A DNA stretch of 28,876 nt, from assembly GCA_050742255.1 (NCBI GenBank), contig JBOGHU010000136.1:1-28876 (forward strand), in the 5' to 3' direction. Each line of letters starts with the position of its first letter. Positions within the stretch are counted from its first letter, which is position 1. The notes beneath the pieces were generated by a model. The model did no database searches. It was given only the letters and a program-made list of their open reading frames with translations, and was not told the origin of the DNA. A program made the position numbers and the translations under genes. Shown here piece after piece: positions 7,266 through 16,500 of the stretch. The stretch comes from JBOGHU01 sp050742255. Lineage in GTDB: Bacteria; Actinomycetota; Acidimicrobiia; Acidimicrobiales; CADCSY01.

Positions 7266-8060
7266 CTACTCCGGCTCCGGGACGATCACCACCCGCCGCT
7301 GTGGCTCGACCCCCTCCGACCGGGTCGCCACCCCGTCAATGGTGTTCCCCACGTCATGGACGACCTTGCGATCGGCCGCGCTCATCGGCTCCAGCGACGT
7401 CGCCACGCCCGAGGCCACCACCTGGCGGGCCACCTGCTCGGTGAAGCGGGCCAGCGCCTCCCAACGACGCTGGCGGTAGCCGGCCACGTCCACCCGCACC
7501 CGGGCCCAACGACCGGGCCAGCGACCCACGACCGTGCGGGTCAGCTCCTCCAGGGCCTGCAACGTCTGACCCCGGGGGCCGATGAGCAGGCCCAGGCCCT
7601 CGCCGCTGACCCGGGCATCGACGGTCTCCTCGTCCACCGGCGACATCTCCACCGCGCCTTCGCACCCGAACGCCCTCACCACGCCCTCGAGGAAGGACTT
7701 GGCCACCTCCGCCGCCTCGCCGACCCCCTCGCCCTCACCTTTCCCAGACTGGTCGGGCGCCGGGCTCGGCACCGACGGCTCCGAGACGGGCCGCTCTCCC
7801 TGCCTAGCGCGGTCCTCGGTGGGGCCGTCGCCCTTGGGCCGCCGCCGTCGATCCCGGCGCTCCACCTTGGGCCGTGGCACCGCCGGTCGGACCCTCGTCC
7901 GCACCCGCGCCTCCTGGCGGACCCGTCCGAACAGCCCGCTCTTCGGCTCCTCCACGATCTCGAACTCGGCATCCTGCTCGTCGACACCGAGCTGATCGAG
8001 ACCGGCGTCCTTGGCCTCCTCGATCGTCCGGCCGGTCGTCTCCACCCACTCCACGGTCAC
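7266..8060 (-). CDS. jag: Jag/KhpB-type RNA-binding protein
   Basis: The 264-residue protein has the three-part Jag architecture. A Jag_N domain occupies about residues 1-52 (EWVETTGRTIEEAKDAGLDQLG and the GLFGR motif). An Arg/Pro-rich linker follows, then a KH domain with GLLIGPRGQTLQALE, and a C-terminal R3H domain ending in RSEGVEPQRRVVI. Homologues (KhpB/EloR, SpoIIIJ-associated protein) bind RNA and influence cell elongation and division in Gram-positives. The GTG start overlaps the yidC stop by 4 bp (GTGA), so it is translationally coupled to the insertase gene, the conserved arrangement. A gap of about 144 bp separates it from rsmG. Confidence 0.95.
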   Translation of the reverse strand: MTVEWVETTGRTIEEAKDAGLDQLGVDEQDAEFEIVEEPKSGLFGRVRQEARVRTRVRPAVPRPKVERRDRRRRPKGDGPTEDRARQGERPVSEPSVPSPAPDQSGKGEGEGVGEAAEVAKSFLEGVVRAFGCEGAVEMSPVDEETVDARVSGEGLGLLIGPRGQTLQALEELTRTVVGRWPGRWARVRVDVAGYRQRRWEALARFTEQVARQVVASGVATSLEPMSAADRKVVHDVGNTIDGVATRSEGVEPQRRVVIVPEPE

Positions 8061-9079
8061 TTCCTCTTCTTGCGGTTCCGACGGCGCGAGGCCGGCCGCG
8101 ACGACCCCGTGCGGCCCGTGCCCTTGACCGGGCGATTGTTGCCAGCACCCCTCGCGGAGGGCCCCGAAGCCCCACCGTTGCTTCCAGGAGTCCCCCGCTG
8201 CGCCGCCCTGCCCCCGTCCCTGCCGTCCCCCTCAGCCTTGGGATGGCCCCTGTCGGCCCGCCCTCCCCCGCCACGCCCCTCCGGTGGCGCGTCACCAGCC
8301 CGAGAGGGCCCTGAGGCCCGACCCCCCTCCCTCTGGCCCGGGCCGCCATCCCGCTCCAACCGGGTCACCAGCGCCTGCTGGCCTATCCGCACGCCGTTGG
8401 ACACGAGGAAGTACAGGACCACGCCGGCGGGGATCGAGATCGAGATCGCCACCATGATCAGCGGGAACACCCTGGCCATGATCTTCTGCTGGGGGTTGGC
8501 GGCGGCGGGGTTGCGACCGGTCACCTGGCGTTGCTGGACCACCGCGGTCAGCACCACCAGCCCGATCAGCACGATGAACGGCACTGCCACGAGGAGGCCC
8601 CTCTGCAGCTCCGAGAGGGCGCTCTGGGACAGGTCCATCCCGAACGAGCGCATCTCGTTGGCGGCCCGCAGCGCCACCGCCAGCGGTGTGTCCTTCCCCT
8701 CCAGGTAGCTGGGGTCGAAGTTGGAGGTCGGGTCCCCCGCCACGGAGCGCCGCGTCAGGCCCAGCAGGACCCGGTACAACACGATGAACACCGGCATCTG
8801 CAGGAGCAGGGGGAGGCAGGAGCTGAACGGGTTCACGTTGTGCTCCTGGTAGAAGGCCATCATCTCCCGGTTCAGCGCCTCACGGTCGCCCTTGTGCTTC
8901 TGCTGGAGCTTCTTCAGCTCGGGGCTGAGGCGCTGCATGGCCAGCATCGAGCGCGTGCTCTTGATCGACAGCGGGCTCAGGACCAGCATCACCGCCAGGG
9001 TGAAGAGGATGATGGCGCCGCCGTAGGACGGCCACAGCTGGTAGAAGAACGCCAGCAGCCCGGCCAGGAAGTCGAACAC
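8057..9079 (-). CDS. yidC: Membrane protein insertase YidC
   Basis: This Oxa1/YidC-family insertase helps integrate and fold inner-membrane proteins, alone or with Sec. The start is the GTG at 9079, three bases after the yidD stop, giving MFDFLAGLLAFFYQLWPSYGG and 340 residues; upstream in-frame sequence is yidD in another frame. Visible are the first core helix (about 20-36), the cytoplasmic hairpin AMQRLSPELKKLQQKH, a PLLLQMPVFIVLYR helix, and further helices around FIVLIGLVVLTAVV and PLIMVAISISIPAGVVLYFLVS. The last roughly 100 residues are Gly/Arg/Ser-rich and end in RRRNRKKRK, a basic tail that could contact ribosomes. The groove arginine expected before the PLS/PLT segment reads Met31. 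Confidence 0.95.
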   Translation of the reverse strand: MFDFLAGLLAFFYQLWPSYGGAIILFTLAVMLVLSPLSIKSTRSMLAMQRLSPELKKLQQKHKGDREALNREMMAFYQEHNVNPFSSCLPLLLQMPVFIVLYRVLLGLTRRSVAGDPTSNFDPSYLEGKDTPLAVALRAANEMRSFGMDLSQSALSELQRGLLVAVPFIVLIGLVVLTAVVQQRQVTGRNPAAANPQQKIMARVFPLIMVAISISIPAGVVLYFLVSNGVRIGQQALVTRLERDGGPGQREGGRASGPSRAGDAPPEGRGGGGRADRGHPKAEGDGRDGGRAAQRGTPGSNGGASGPSARGAGNNRPVKGTGRTGSSRPASRRRNRKKRK

Positions 9080-9081
9080 CG

Positions 9082-9330
9082 CTAGCCGCCGTCCCGCTCG
9101 GGCACCGGGTCGTACCCGTAGCGGCCCCATGGGTGGCACCGCAGCAGCCGCCGGGCCGCCAGGACCCCCCCCCGCACTGCTCCGTGCCTCTCCACCGCCT
9201 CGATGCCGTACGCCGAGCACGTCGGCACGAACCGGCACGGGGAGGGCCGACCAGCCCGGACCAGTTGCCAGCCCCGGAACAACCCCCCCACAGCCGCCCG
9301 ACCCACGCGCCGCACCGGCACGGCCATCAT
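9082..9330 (-). CDS. yidD: Membrane protein insertion efficiency factor YidD
   Basis: YidD is a small membrane-associated protein that assists YidC. The 82-residue product carries the family signature [19 protein letters not shown] followed by [19 protein letters not shown]. The frame is open for another 83 codons upstream, but that stretch is the other frame of rnpA. The correct start is the ATG at 9330, overlapping the rnpA stop by 4 bp (ATGA), with a G-rich ribosome-binding site before it; a second ATG follows at once. It is located between rnpA and yidC, as in most bacteria. Confidence 0.95.
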   Translation of the reverse strand: MMAVPVRRVGRAAVGGLFRGWQLVRAGRPSPCRFVPTCSAYGIEAVERHGAVRGGVLAARRLLRCHPWGRYGYDPVPERDGG

Positions 9331-9671
9331 GGACCCACCCCCCCTGTCCTTCCCCTCACGTCGGCCACGGCACGTGACACGTTCGCTCTCAACTCCCCAA
9401 AGGTCAGGTTGACCGCACCCGGCGACGCCCCGATCATGTAAGCACCGCAGGCCAGCTCGGGGGCCAGGTCCTCCACAGCCGCACGGAGGCGACGACGGAG
9501 CCGGTTGCGCACGACCGCCGAACCGACGGCCCGGCCAACGGCGAACGCCACACAACGTGACCCGCTCGCAGGCAGCCACACTACCGTGACCGGGCCCGCC
9601 CCGCCACGGTGCCCGCGGCGCCGCAGCTCCTCGAACGCCCGCCTACCACGGATCCGGTCCACCTCGCGCAC
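9327..9671 (-). CDS. rnpA: Ribonuclease P protein component
   Basis: RnpA is the protein subunit that helps the RNase P ribozyme bind and cleave pre-tRNA 5' leaders. The 114-residue product has the family signature [20 protein letters not shown] (about residues 44-63) and an Arg-rich N-terminus ([16 protein letters not shown]). It begins at a GTG 10 bp after the rpmH stop and overlaps yidD by 4 bp. Its RNA partner rnpB is not in the window. Confidence 0.96.
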   Translation of the reverse strand: MREVDRIRGRRAFEELRRRGHRGGAGPVTVVWLPASGSRCVAFAVGRAVGSAVVRNRLRRRLRAAVEDLAPELACGAYMIGASPGAVNLTFGELRANVSRAVADVRGRTGGVGP

Positions 9672-9681
9672 TTCAGAGACC

Positions 9682-9816
9682 TCAGGCCGTGAGGCGGCGG
9701 CGGCCCTTCCGACGCCGCGCCTTGACGATGGCCCGTCCGGCGCGGGTCGACATGCGGTGTCGGAACCCGTGGTTCCGGGCTCGCTTGCGAGTGTTCGGCT
9801 GGTATGGACGCTTCAC
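9682..9816 (-). CDS. rpmH: 50S ribosomal protein L34
   Basis: This 44-residue protein reads [20 protein letters not shown] followed by a short Met-Ser-Thr-Arg-Ala-Gly segment and a basic [12 protein letters not shown] end, the classic L34 sequence. The GTG start at 9816 has an AAGGAG ribosome-binding site five bases upstream. It is the first gene of the minus-strand cluster, divergent from dnaA, as in most bacterial origins. Confidence 0.98.
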   Translation of the reverse strand: MKRPYQPNTRKRARNHGFRHRMSTRAGRAIVKARRRKGRRRLTA

Positions 9817-10101
9817 ATCTACTCCTTCACCACATCTAGCGCTTCACCCTGACAGTAGCGCCCTTCGACATGGCCGATATACCGCCCATCCGGCCCAACG
9901 CCGCAGATGTGGCCACTCCCGCACACGATGTGAACGCTCTCCTTCGCGCCATGAGCTCCTGCACCGCCAGTTCGACAACTCTCCAGCACTCATCGACCCT
10001 TGCATGTCCAGGAGATGAGGGTGCTACGGTCGCCCGCCGTTGTGCCGGTCCTGGTCGCTCCCAGCGGGCCTGGTCAGCCGGCCTGACCGACAACGCTGTC
10101 A
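9817..10101. other. rpmH-dnaA divergent intergenic region
   Basis: No protein gene is supported here. It must contain the promoters for the leftward rpmH cluster and for dnaA. On the plus strand TTGCAT at 10000-10005 and TACGGT at 10025-10030, separated by 19 bp, form the best dnaA promoter candidate, although the spacer is long. On the minus strand a TAGATG lies close to the rpmH start within GCGCTAGATG and may be a -10 element. I find no perfect DnaA box before the inverted repeat at 10102. Confidence 0.5.
10000..10030 (+). promoter_or_regulatory. Candidate dnaA promoter
   Basis: TTGCAT (four of six matches to the -35 consensus) and TACGGT (the TANNNT type common in Actinobacteria) are separated by 19 bp. 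They would start transcription near 10037, about 65 bp before the DnaA-box inverted repeat and about 130 bp before the preferred dnaA start. This is a visual motif match only. Confidence 0.35.
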
Positions 10102-10137
10102 GGGATGTCCACACTGTGTGGACATCCCTGTGGACAA
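10102..10137. promoter_or_regulatory. DnaA-box inverted repeat in the dnaA leader
   Basis: GGGATGTCCACAC (10102-10114) and its exact reverse complement GTGTGGACATCCC (10116-10128) flank one T. Each arm contains ATGTCCACA, one mismatch from TTGTCCACA. An exact DnaA box in reverse orientation, TGTGGACAA, follows at 10129-10137. The cluster sits just upstream of the likely dnaA start, where bound DnaA could repress its own gene. The same RNA could form a strong hairpin. Confidence 0.75.
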
Positions 10138-10164
10138 GAGCACTGGGTGGAGGGGTACACGCTG

Positions 10165-11553
10165 GTGGGCAAGGCGCAGCAGCTCTGGACTGCCTGCACC
10201 GACGCCATCCGGTGCCGGGTCGGTGATGCCGCCTGGAGCAGCCACTTCCAGTCCACCGCGGCCATCACCCTCACCGACGACCGCCTCCTCGTCGCCGTCC
10301 CTAGCTCCCTGGTCAAGCAGCGGATCGAGACGCGCTGGCTCGAGCTCCTCACCACGGTCCTGGCCGACCTGGCCTCCCGCCCTCTCACCGTCGCCCTCGA
10401 GGTCCGTCCTGTCCGGACCGACGACGACGGGGAGTCCCCCACGCCCGGCCCCGACATCGCCCCCCGAGCGGCGCCACCCGCATCCACCGGCTCGCCGCGC
10501 TTGTCCCCAGGCTCCTCTTCGGGACTCAATCCCCGCTACACCTTCGACGCGTTCGTCATCGGGGCGTCGAACCGCTTCGCCCACGCCGCCCTGCTGGCCG
10601 TGGCCGAGACGCCGCTCCGTTCTTACAACCCCTACAACCCCCTGTTCATCTACGGAGGCACCGGGCTCGGAAAGACACATCTACTGCACGCCGTGGCCCA
10701 CTACGTCCATGACAACTACCCCGACTCCAACGTCTGCTATGTCTCCACTGAGGCGTTCATGAACGCGTTCGTCAACGCGCTTCGCACCAACACCACGACC
10801 GCATTCAAAGCACGGTACCGCCGCAACGACGTCCTGCTCGTCGACGACATACAGTTCATGGAGGGAAAGGAGGGACTCCAAGAGGAGTTCTTCCACACCT
10901 TCAACGAGCTCCACGAGACCAATCGGAAGATCGTCCTCAGCTCAGACCGCCCCCCACGGTCGATCCAGACCCTCGAGGAGCGGCTCCGGAGCCGCTTCGA
11001 ATGGGGTCTCCTCACCAACATCCAACCCCCCGACGTGGAGACCCGGCTGGCGATCCTGCGCAAGAAGGCAGAGCGGGGGCCCACGCCGATCCCCGAGGAG
11101 GCCCTCAACTTCATAGCCACCCACATCACCGACAACATCCGGGAGCTGGAGGGGGCCCTGACCCGGGTGACCGCCTTCGCCAACCTCAACGCCGCCCCCA
11201 TCACCGAGGACCTCCTCCGCGAGGTCCTGCGGGACTTCGTCTCCGAGGGGCCCCCGCGGATCATCACCGCCGCGCTCATCCTCACGGCCACGTCGGACAT
11301 GTACGGGTTCTCTGTGGAGGAGCTGGTCGGTCGCAGCCGTCGGCGCCCCCTGGTCACCGCCCGCCAGATCGCCATGTACATGTGCAGGGAGATGACCGAC
11401 CACAGCTTCCCCACCATCGCACGCGAGTTCGGGAACCGTGACCACACGACGGTGATGCACGCGGTGACCAAGATCAGCGACCTCCTCCGTGAACGACGCC
11501 AGCTCTATGAAGAGGTCGGCCAGCTCCGCCGCATGATCCGTACCGGTGACTGA
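10165..11553 (+). CDS. dnaA: Chromosomal replication initiator DnaA
   Basis: DnaA is the AAA+ ATPase that melts oriC. From the GTG at 10165 it is 462 residues: domain I (about 1-85, beginning AQQLWTACTDAIRCRV), a short Ser/Pro-rich domain II (about 86-121), the AAA+ core with Walker A GGTGLGKT (164-171) and Walker B LLVDD (224-228), and domain IV with the DNA-binding signature NRDHTTVMHAVTKI. I prefer 10165 because GGAGGGG at 10149-10155 precedes it by about 9 nt. GTG at 10147 and ATG at 10105 are in-frame alternatives, but the ATG falls inside the DnaA-box inverted repeat and lacks a usable ribosome-binding site. Confidence 0.97.
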   Translation: MGKAQQLWTACTDAIRCRVGDAAWSSHFQSTAAITLTDDRLLVAVPSSLVKQRIETRWLELLTTVLADLASRPLTVALEVRPVRTDDDGESPTPGPDIAPRAAPPASTGSPRLSPGSSSGLNPRYTFDAFVIGASNRFAHAALLAVAETPLRSYNPYNPLFIYGGTGLGKTHLLHAVAHYVHDNYPDSNVCYVSTEAFMNAFVNALRTNTTTAFKARYRRNDVLLVDDIQFMEGKEGLQEEFFHTFNELHETNRKIVLSSDRPPRSIQTLEERLRSRFEWGLLTNIQPPDVETRLAILRKKAERGPTPIPEEALNFIATHITDNIRELEGALTRVTAFANLNAAPITEDLLREVLRDFVSEGPPRIITAALILTATSDMYGFSVEELVGRSRRRPLVTARQIAMYMCREMTDHSFPTIAREFGNRDHTTVMHAVTKISDLLRERRQLYEEVGQLRRMIRTGD

Positions 11554-11811
11554 CCACGGGACCACCAGGCGGTGACCTCTGTGGGCAAGGCTGGGGTCAG
11601 CCTGTGCCCCGAGTTGGGGACACCTAGCGGTCATCCACCACGTATCGGCCCCGGTGGTCGTCGGTCGAGGCGAACTGTGCAAGGCTGGGGATGACCACGG
11701 GCATTCGATCCCCGCTCTGACGTGCGCTGACGCGAGGTCATCCCCAATCCACAGCACCTACTACCACTACAGAGATCTGTTACCACCTCTACTGAGGGGA
11801 AGGGGGGTTGA
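11554..11811. other. dnaA-dnaN intergenic region, candidate oriC
   Basis: This 258-bp gap is the classic oriC position. It contains degenerate DnaA boxes: TGTGGGCAA at 11580-11588 (one mismatch from the reverse box), TCATCCACC at 11631-11639 and CAATCCACA at 11745-11753. It also has a 12-bp direct repeat GCAAGGCTGGGG (11585-11596 and 11679-11690), a repeated TGACCACGGG (11551-11560 and 11692-11701) and an inverted repeat GGGGATGACC/GGTCATCCCC (11687-11696 and 11736-11745). The least GC-rich part is 11745-11795. Origin function is inferred from position and motifs. Confidence 0.65.
11745..11769 (+). promoter_or_regulatory. Candidate DnaA-trio unwinding element
   Basis: A DnaA-like box CAATCCACA (11745-11753) is followed by a 4-bp GCAC spacer and then CTA CTA CCA CTA (11758-11769). 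On the complementary strand this reads as three 3'-GAT-5' triplets and one variant. This box, GC spacer, trio order matches the basal unwinding system described for bacterial origins. It ends 42 bp before the dnaN start. Confidence 0.55.
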
Positions 11812-12903
11812 GTGAGGTTCCGTTGCGAGCGTGACACGTTGTACGACGCGCTGCGCACAGCGGTCCGGGCGGTGTCCGCTCGAGGGGGGACGCTCCCGGT
11901 GCTGTCAGGGGTCAAGACGGAGCTGTCCGGTCAAGAGCTGGCCCTGACCGGGAGCGACCTCGATCTGACCATCCGGGCATCGGCGTCGGTGGCAGGCGAG
12001 GAGGACGGCGCGGCGGTGGTGCCGGCCCGGTTGTGGGCGGACATCGTCAGGGCGCTCGAACCCGGGGCGGTGAGCATCGAGACGGACGGGGAGCACGCTC
12101 GGATCACCGCCGGTCGGTCCCAGTTCTCGGTGAGGCTGCTGACGGTGGAGGACTTCCCCCGGCACACCGAGCCGCCGGCGGAGCGGGTGACCCTCGATGG
12201 GGTGGCGCTGGGTGAGGCGGTCCAGCAGGTGGTCCGGGCCGCCAGCCACGACAACGCCCGCCCCATCCTGACTGGGGTCCTGCTGGCTGCCGAGGGGGAT
12301 GGTCTGCGGTTGGTGGCCACCGACTCCTACCGGCTGGCGGTGCGCGACCTGCCGGGGCTGTCGGTCCTGGCCCCCGAGCAGTCGGTGCTGGTTCCCTCCA
12401 AGGCGTTGCAGGAGCTCACGGGGATGCTGTCGGGGGCTGAGCAGGTGACGTTGGGATTGGCCGAGTGGGACGCCACCTTCGAGGTCGGCGGCGTCCGCCT
12501 CACCACCCGCCTCATCGAGGGTGACTTCCCCAACTACGGCCAGCTGATCCCCTCGACCGTCGCCAACCGCCTCGTCGTGGGGCGCGAGCCGTTGCTCGAG
12601 GCCATCGGGCGGGTGCGGTTGCTGGTCCAGGAGGGTGCGCCGGTGCGGGTCTCGCTGCGGCCGGGGAACGTCGAGCTGGTGGCCATGGGCCAGGACGGGG
12701 AAGCCCACGAGGACGTCGAGGCCAAGTATGAGGGGACCGAGATGACGATCGCCTTCAACCCCACCTACCTGGCGGAGGGGATCGACGCCATCCGCGGCGA
12801 CGAGGTCGTCATCGAGACCACCGAGGTGCTCAAGCCGGCGGTGGTCCGCTCCACCGAGCGGGACGACTTCCTCTACCTCGTCATGCCCGTCCGGACCGGC
12901 TAG
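11812..12903 (+). CDS. dnaN: DNA polymerase III beta sliding clamp
   Basis: The beta clamp encircles DNA and tethers DNA polymerase III and other enzymes. The 363-residue product has normal clamp length and three repeated clamp-fold domains. Recognisable parts include the N-terminal LPVLSGVKTEL, the second-domain ARPILTGVLL with ATDSYRLAVRDL, and the C-terminal DFLYLVMPVR that lines the protein-binding pocket. It begins at a GTG with an AAGGGGGG ribosome-binding site and follows the candidate origin. recF starts 17 bp after its stop, so the two are probably cotranscribed. Confidence 0.97.
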   Translation: MRFRCERDTLYDALRTAVRAVSARGGTLPVLSGVKTELSGQELALTGSDLDLTIRASASVAGEEDGAAVVPARLWADIVRALEPGAVSIETDGEHARITAGRSQFSVRLLTVEDFPRHTEPPAERVTLDGVALGEAVQQVVRAASHDNARPILTGVLLAAEGDGLRLVATDSYRLAVRDLPGLSVLAPEQSVLVPSKALQELTGMLSGAEQVTLGLAEWDATFEVGGVRLTTRLIEGDFPNYGQLIPSTVANRLVVGREPLLEAIGRVRLLVQEGAPVRVSLRPGNVELVAMGQDGEAHEDVEAKYEGTEMTIAFNPTYLAEGIDAIRGDEVVIETTEVLKPAVVRSTERDDFLYLVMPVRTG

Positions 12904-12920
12904 GGCCCGAGAGGGGGTCG

Positions 12921-14042
12921 GTGGTGCGGCTCCGCCAGCTGTGGCTCAGTGACTTCCGGAGCTACCGCGAGGCCGTGCTCGAACCGGACCCCGAGCTGAC
13001 GGTGATCGTGGGCCAGAACGGCGACGGGAAGACCAACCTGTTGGAGGCGGTAGGGTACCTGGCCACCCTGGCGTCGTTCCGGGGGGCTCCCGAGGAGGCC
13101 CTGGTCCGTGTCGGTGCCGAGCGGGCTGTCGTGCGAGCCGCGGTGGAGCCGGCGGGAGGACCGCGCACCGGCCCCGCCCGCCAGGTGCTGCTGGAGGCTG
13201 AGCTGCGGCCGGCAGGGAGGGACCGGGTGCTGGTCAACCGTCAACCGCTACCGCGCCGCCGTGACCTGCTGGGATCGCTGCGGGTGACGGTCTTCGGGCC
13301 CGACGACCTGGTGCTTGTGAAGGGGGGGCCGGGGGAGCGACGGCGCCTGCTGGACGAGACCCTGGTCGCCTGTGCCCCTCGTCACCATGTCACCAAGAGC
13401 GAGCTGGACCGGGTGGTGCGCCAGCGCAACAGCCTGCTCCGTCAGGTGGCCAACCCCGGGGGCCGGCTGGGACTGGAGGCGGCGGCGACCCTGGAGGTGT
13501 GGGACGCCAAGCTTTCCGAGCTCGGTGAGATCCTCGGTCGGGCCCGGTGCCGGCTGGTCGAGCGGTTGCAGCCGGCTACGGCGGCGGCCTGCGACCGGGT
13601 GGCGGGGGGCCCGGCCCAGGTCGGGCTGCGCTACTCGCCGGCGTGGCTGGAAGGTCCCAACGGCCTCGCCGGTGCGCTGGCGCGGTCCCGGGGGGACGAC
13701 CTGCGGCGGGGCATGACCACGGTGGGCCCCCACCGTGACGAGCTGGAGCTGACCGTGGGCGGCCATCCGGCCAGGACCCACGCCTCCCAGGGGGAGCAGC
13801 GTTCGCTGGCCCTCTCCCTTCGCCTCGGCACCCACGACGTGGTCGAGGCGGTCACCGGGAGCCCACCCGTGCTCATCCTCGACGACGTGTTCTCCGAGCT
13901 GGACGATCAGCGGGGCGCGGCCCTCCTGGCACACCTGCCTCCTGCGCAGGTGTTGCTCACGACGACGGGCCCGCTGCCGGCGGGGGCCCGTCCGGGGCGG
14001 AGCGTGGCCGTGGGCCGGGGCGGCATAGCCGAGGCGGCCTGA
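12921..14042 (+). CDS. recF: DNA replication and repair protein RecF
   Basis: RecF is an SMC-like ATPase that with RecO and RecR loads RecA at single-strand gaps. The 373-residue product has Walker A GQNGDGKTN (about residues 33-41) after the typical LRQLWLSDFRSY start, the ABC-type signature SQGEQRSLALSLRLG and Walker B VLILDDVFSELD. The GTG at 12921 follows a GAGAGGGGG ribosome-binding site; a second GTG comes directly after it. Its stop overlaps the start of the DUF721 gene by one base (TGATG), indicating translational coupling. Confidence 0.96.
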   Translation: MVRLRQLWLSDFRSYREAVLEPDPELTVIVGQNGDGKTNLLEAVGYLATLASFRGAPEEALVRVGAERAVVRAAVEPAGGPRTGPARQVLLEAELRPAGRDRVLVNRQPLPRRRDLLGSLRVTVFGPDDLVLVKGGPGERRRLLDETLVACAPRHHVTKSELDRVVRQRNSLLRQVANPGGRLGLEAAATLEVWDAKLSELGEILGRARCRLVERLQPATAAACDRVAGGPAQVGLRYSPAWLEGPNGLAGALARSRGDDLRRGMTTVGPHRDELELTVGGHPARTHASQGEQRSLALSLRLGTHDVVEAVTGSPPVLILDDVFSELDDQRGAALLAHLPPAQVLLTTTGPLPAGARPGRSVAVGRGGIAEAA

Positions 14043-14389
14043 TGCCCTGGCAGGCGCTGCCCGGCGGCGCCGACCCGGGGCCCCGGCCGGTGGGTGCCTC
14101 CCTCGACCGGGTGGCCTCCGCGTTGGGTGCCCCCGACGCCGCTGTTCTGGCCACGGTCTTCGGGTCGTGGGAGGAGCTGGTGGGAGGGGGCGTGGCGGCC
14201 CACGCTCGGCCCCGCTCGCTCCGCGACGGGGTGCTGGTGATCGCTGTGGAGCAGCCGGTGTGGGCCACCCAGCTGCGGTGGGCGTCACCGGTGCTGGTGG
14301 AGCGCGTGAACCAGGTCGTGGGGCGCCGGGTCGTGGACCGGGTCGTGCTGCGGGTGGACGCCCCTGGGTCGGGCCCCCCCCGTCCATAG
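14042..14389 (+). CDS. DUF721 family, DciA-like protein
   Basis: The 115-residue product has the DUF721 pattern: FGSWEELVGGGVAAHARPRSLRDGVLVIAVEQPVWATQLRWASPVLVERVN. DciA, in the same family, is the ancestral loader of the DnaB helicase in bacteria without DnaC or DnaI, so a helicase-loading role is plausible. The gene is coupled to recF and lies upstream of gyrB, the conserved place for this family in Actinobacteria. Family is confident; the DciA function is inferred from family and location. Confidence 0.85.
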   Translation: MPWQALPGGADPGPRPVGASLDRVASALGAPDAAVLATVFGSWEELVGGGVAAHARPRSLRDGVLVIAVEQPVWATQLRWASPVLVERVNQVVGRRVVDRVVLRVDAPGSGPPRP

Positions 14390-16461
<2,072 letters not shown>

Positions 16462-16500
16462 GGTGCCGCGCCCAGTGGGGACAGCCCGGGCGGTGAGCCG

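Noticed and set aside
5139..8708. A 1189-codon open frame on the plus strand
   Set aside because: It is antisense to parB, parA, rsmG, jag and yidC, and its product has no recognisable domain. High GC lowers stop-codon frequency enough to explain it.
9331..9579. N-terminal extension of yidD
   Set aside because: The extra 83 codons are the other frame of rnpA. The ATG at 9330 gives the normal YidD length and a standard 4-bp overlap.
10105..10164. dnaA starting at ATG 10105
   Set aside because: The ATG is inside the DnaA-box inverted repeat, and the only purine-rich sequence before it (CAGGG) is too close to serve. The added residues do not resemble the DnaA N-terminus. It is not excluded experimentally.
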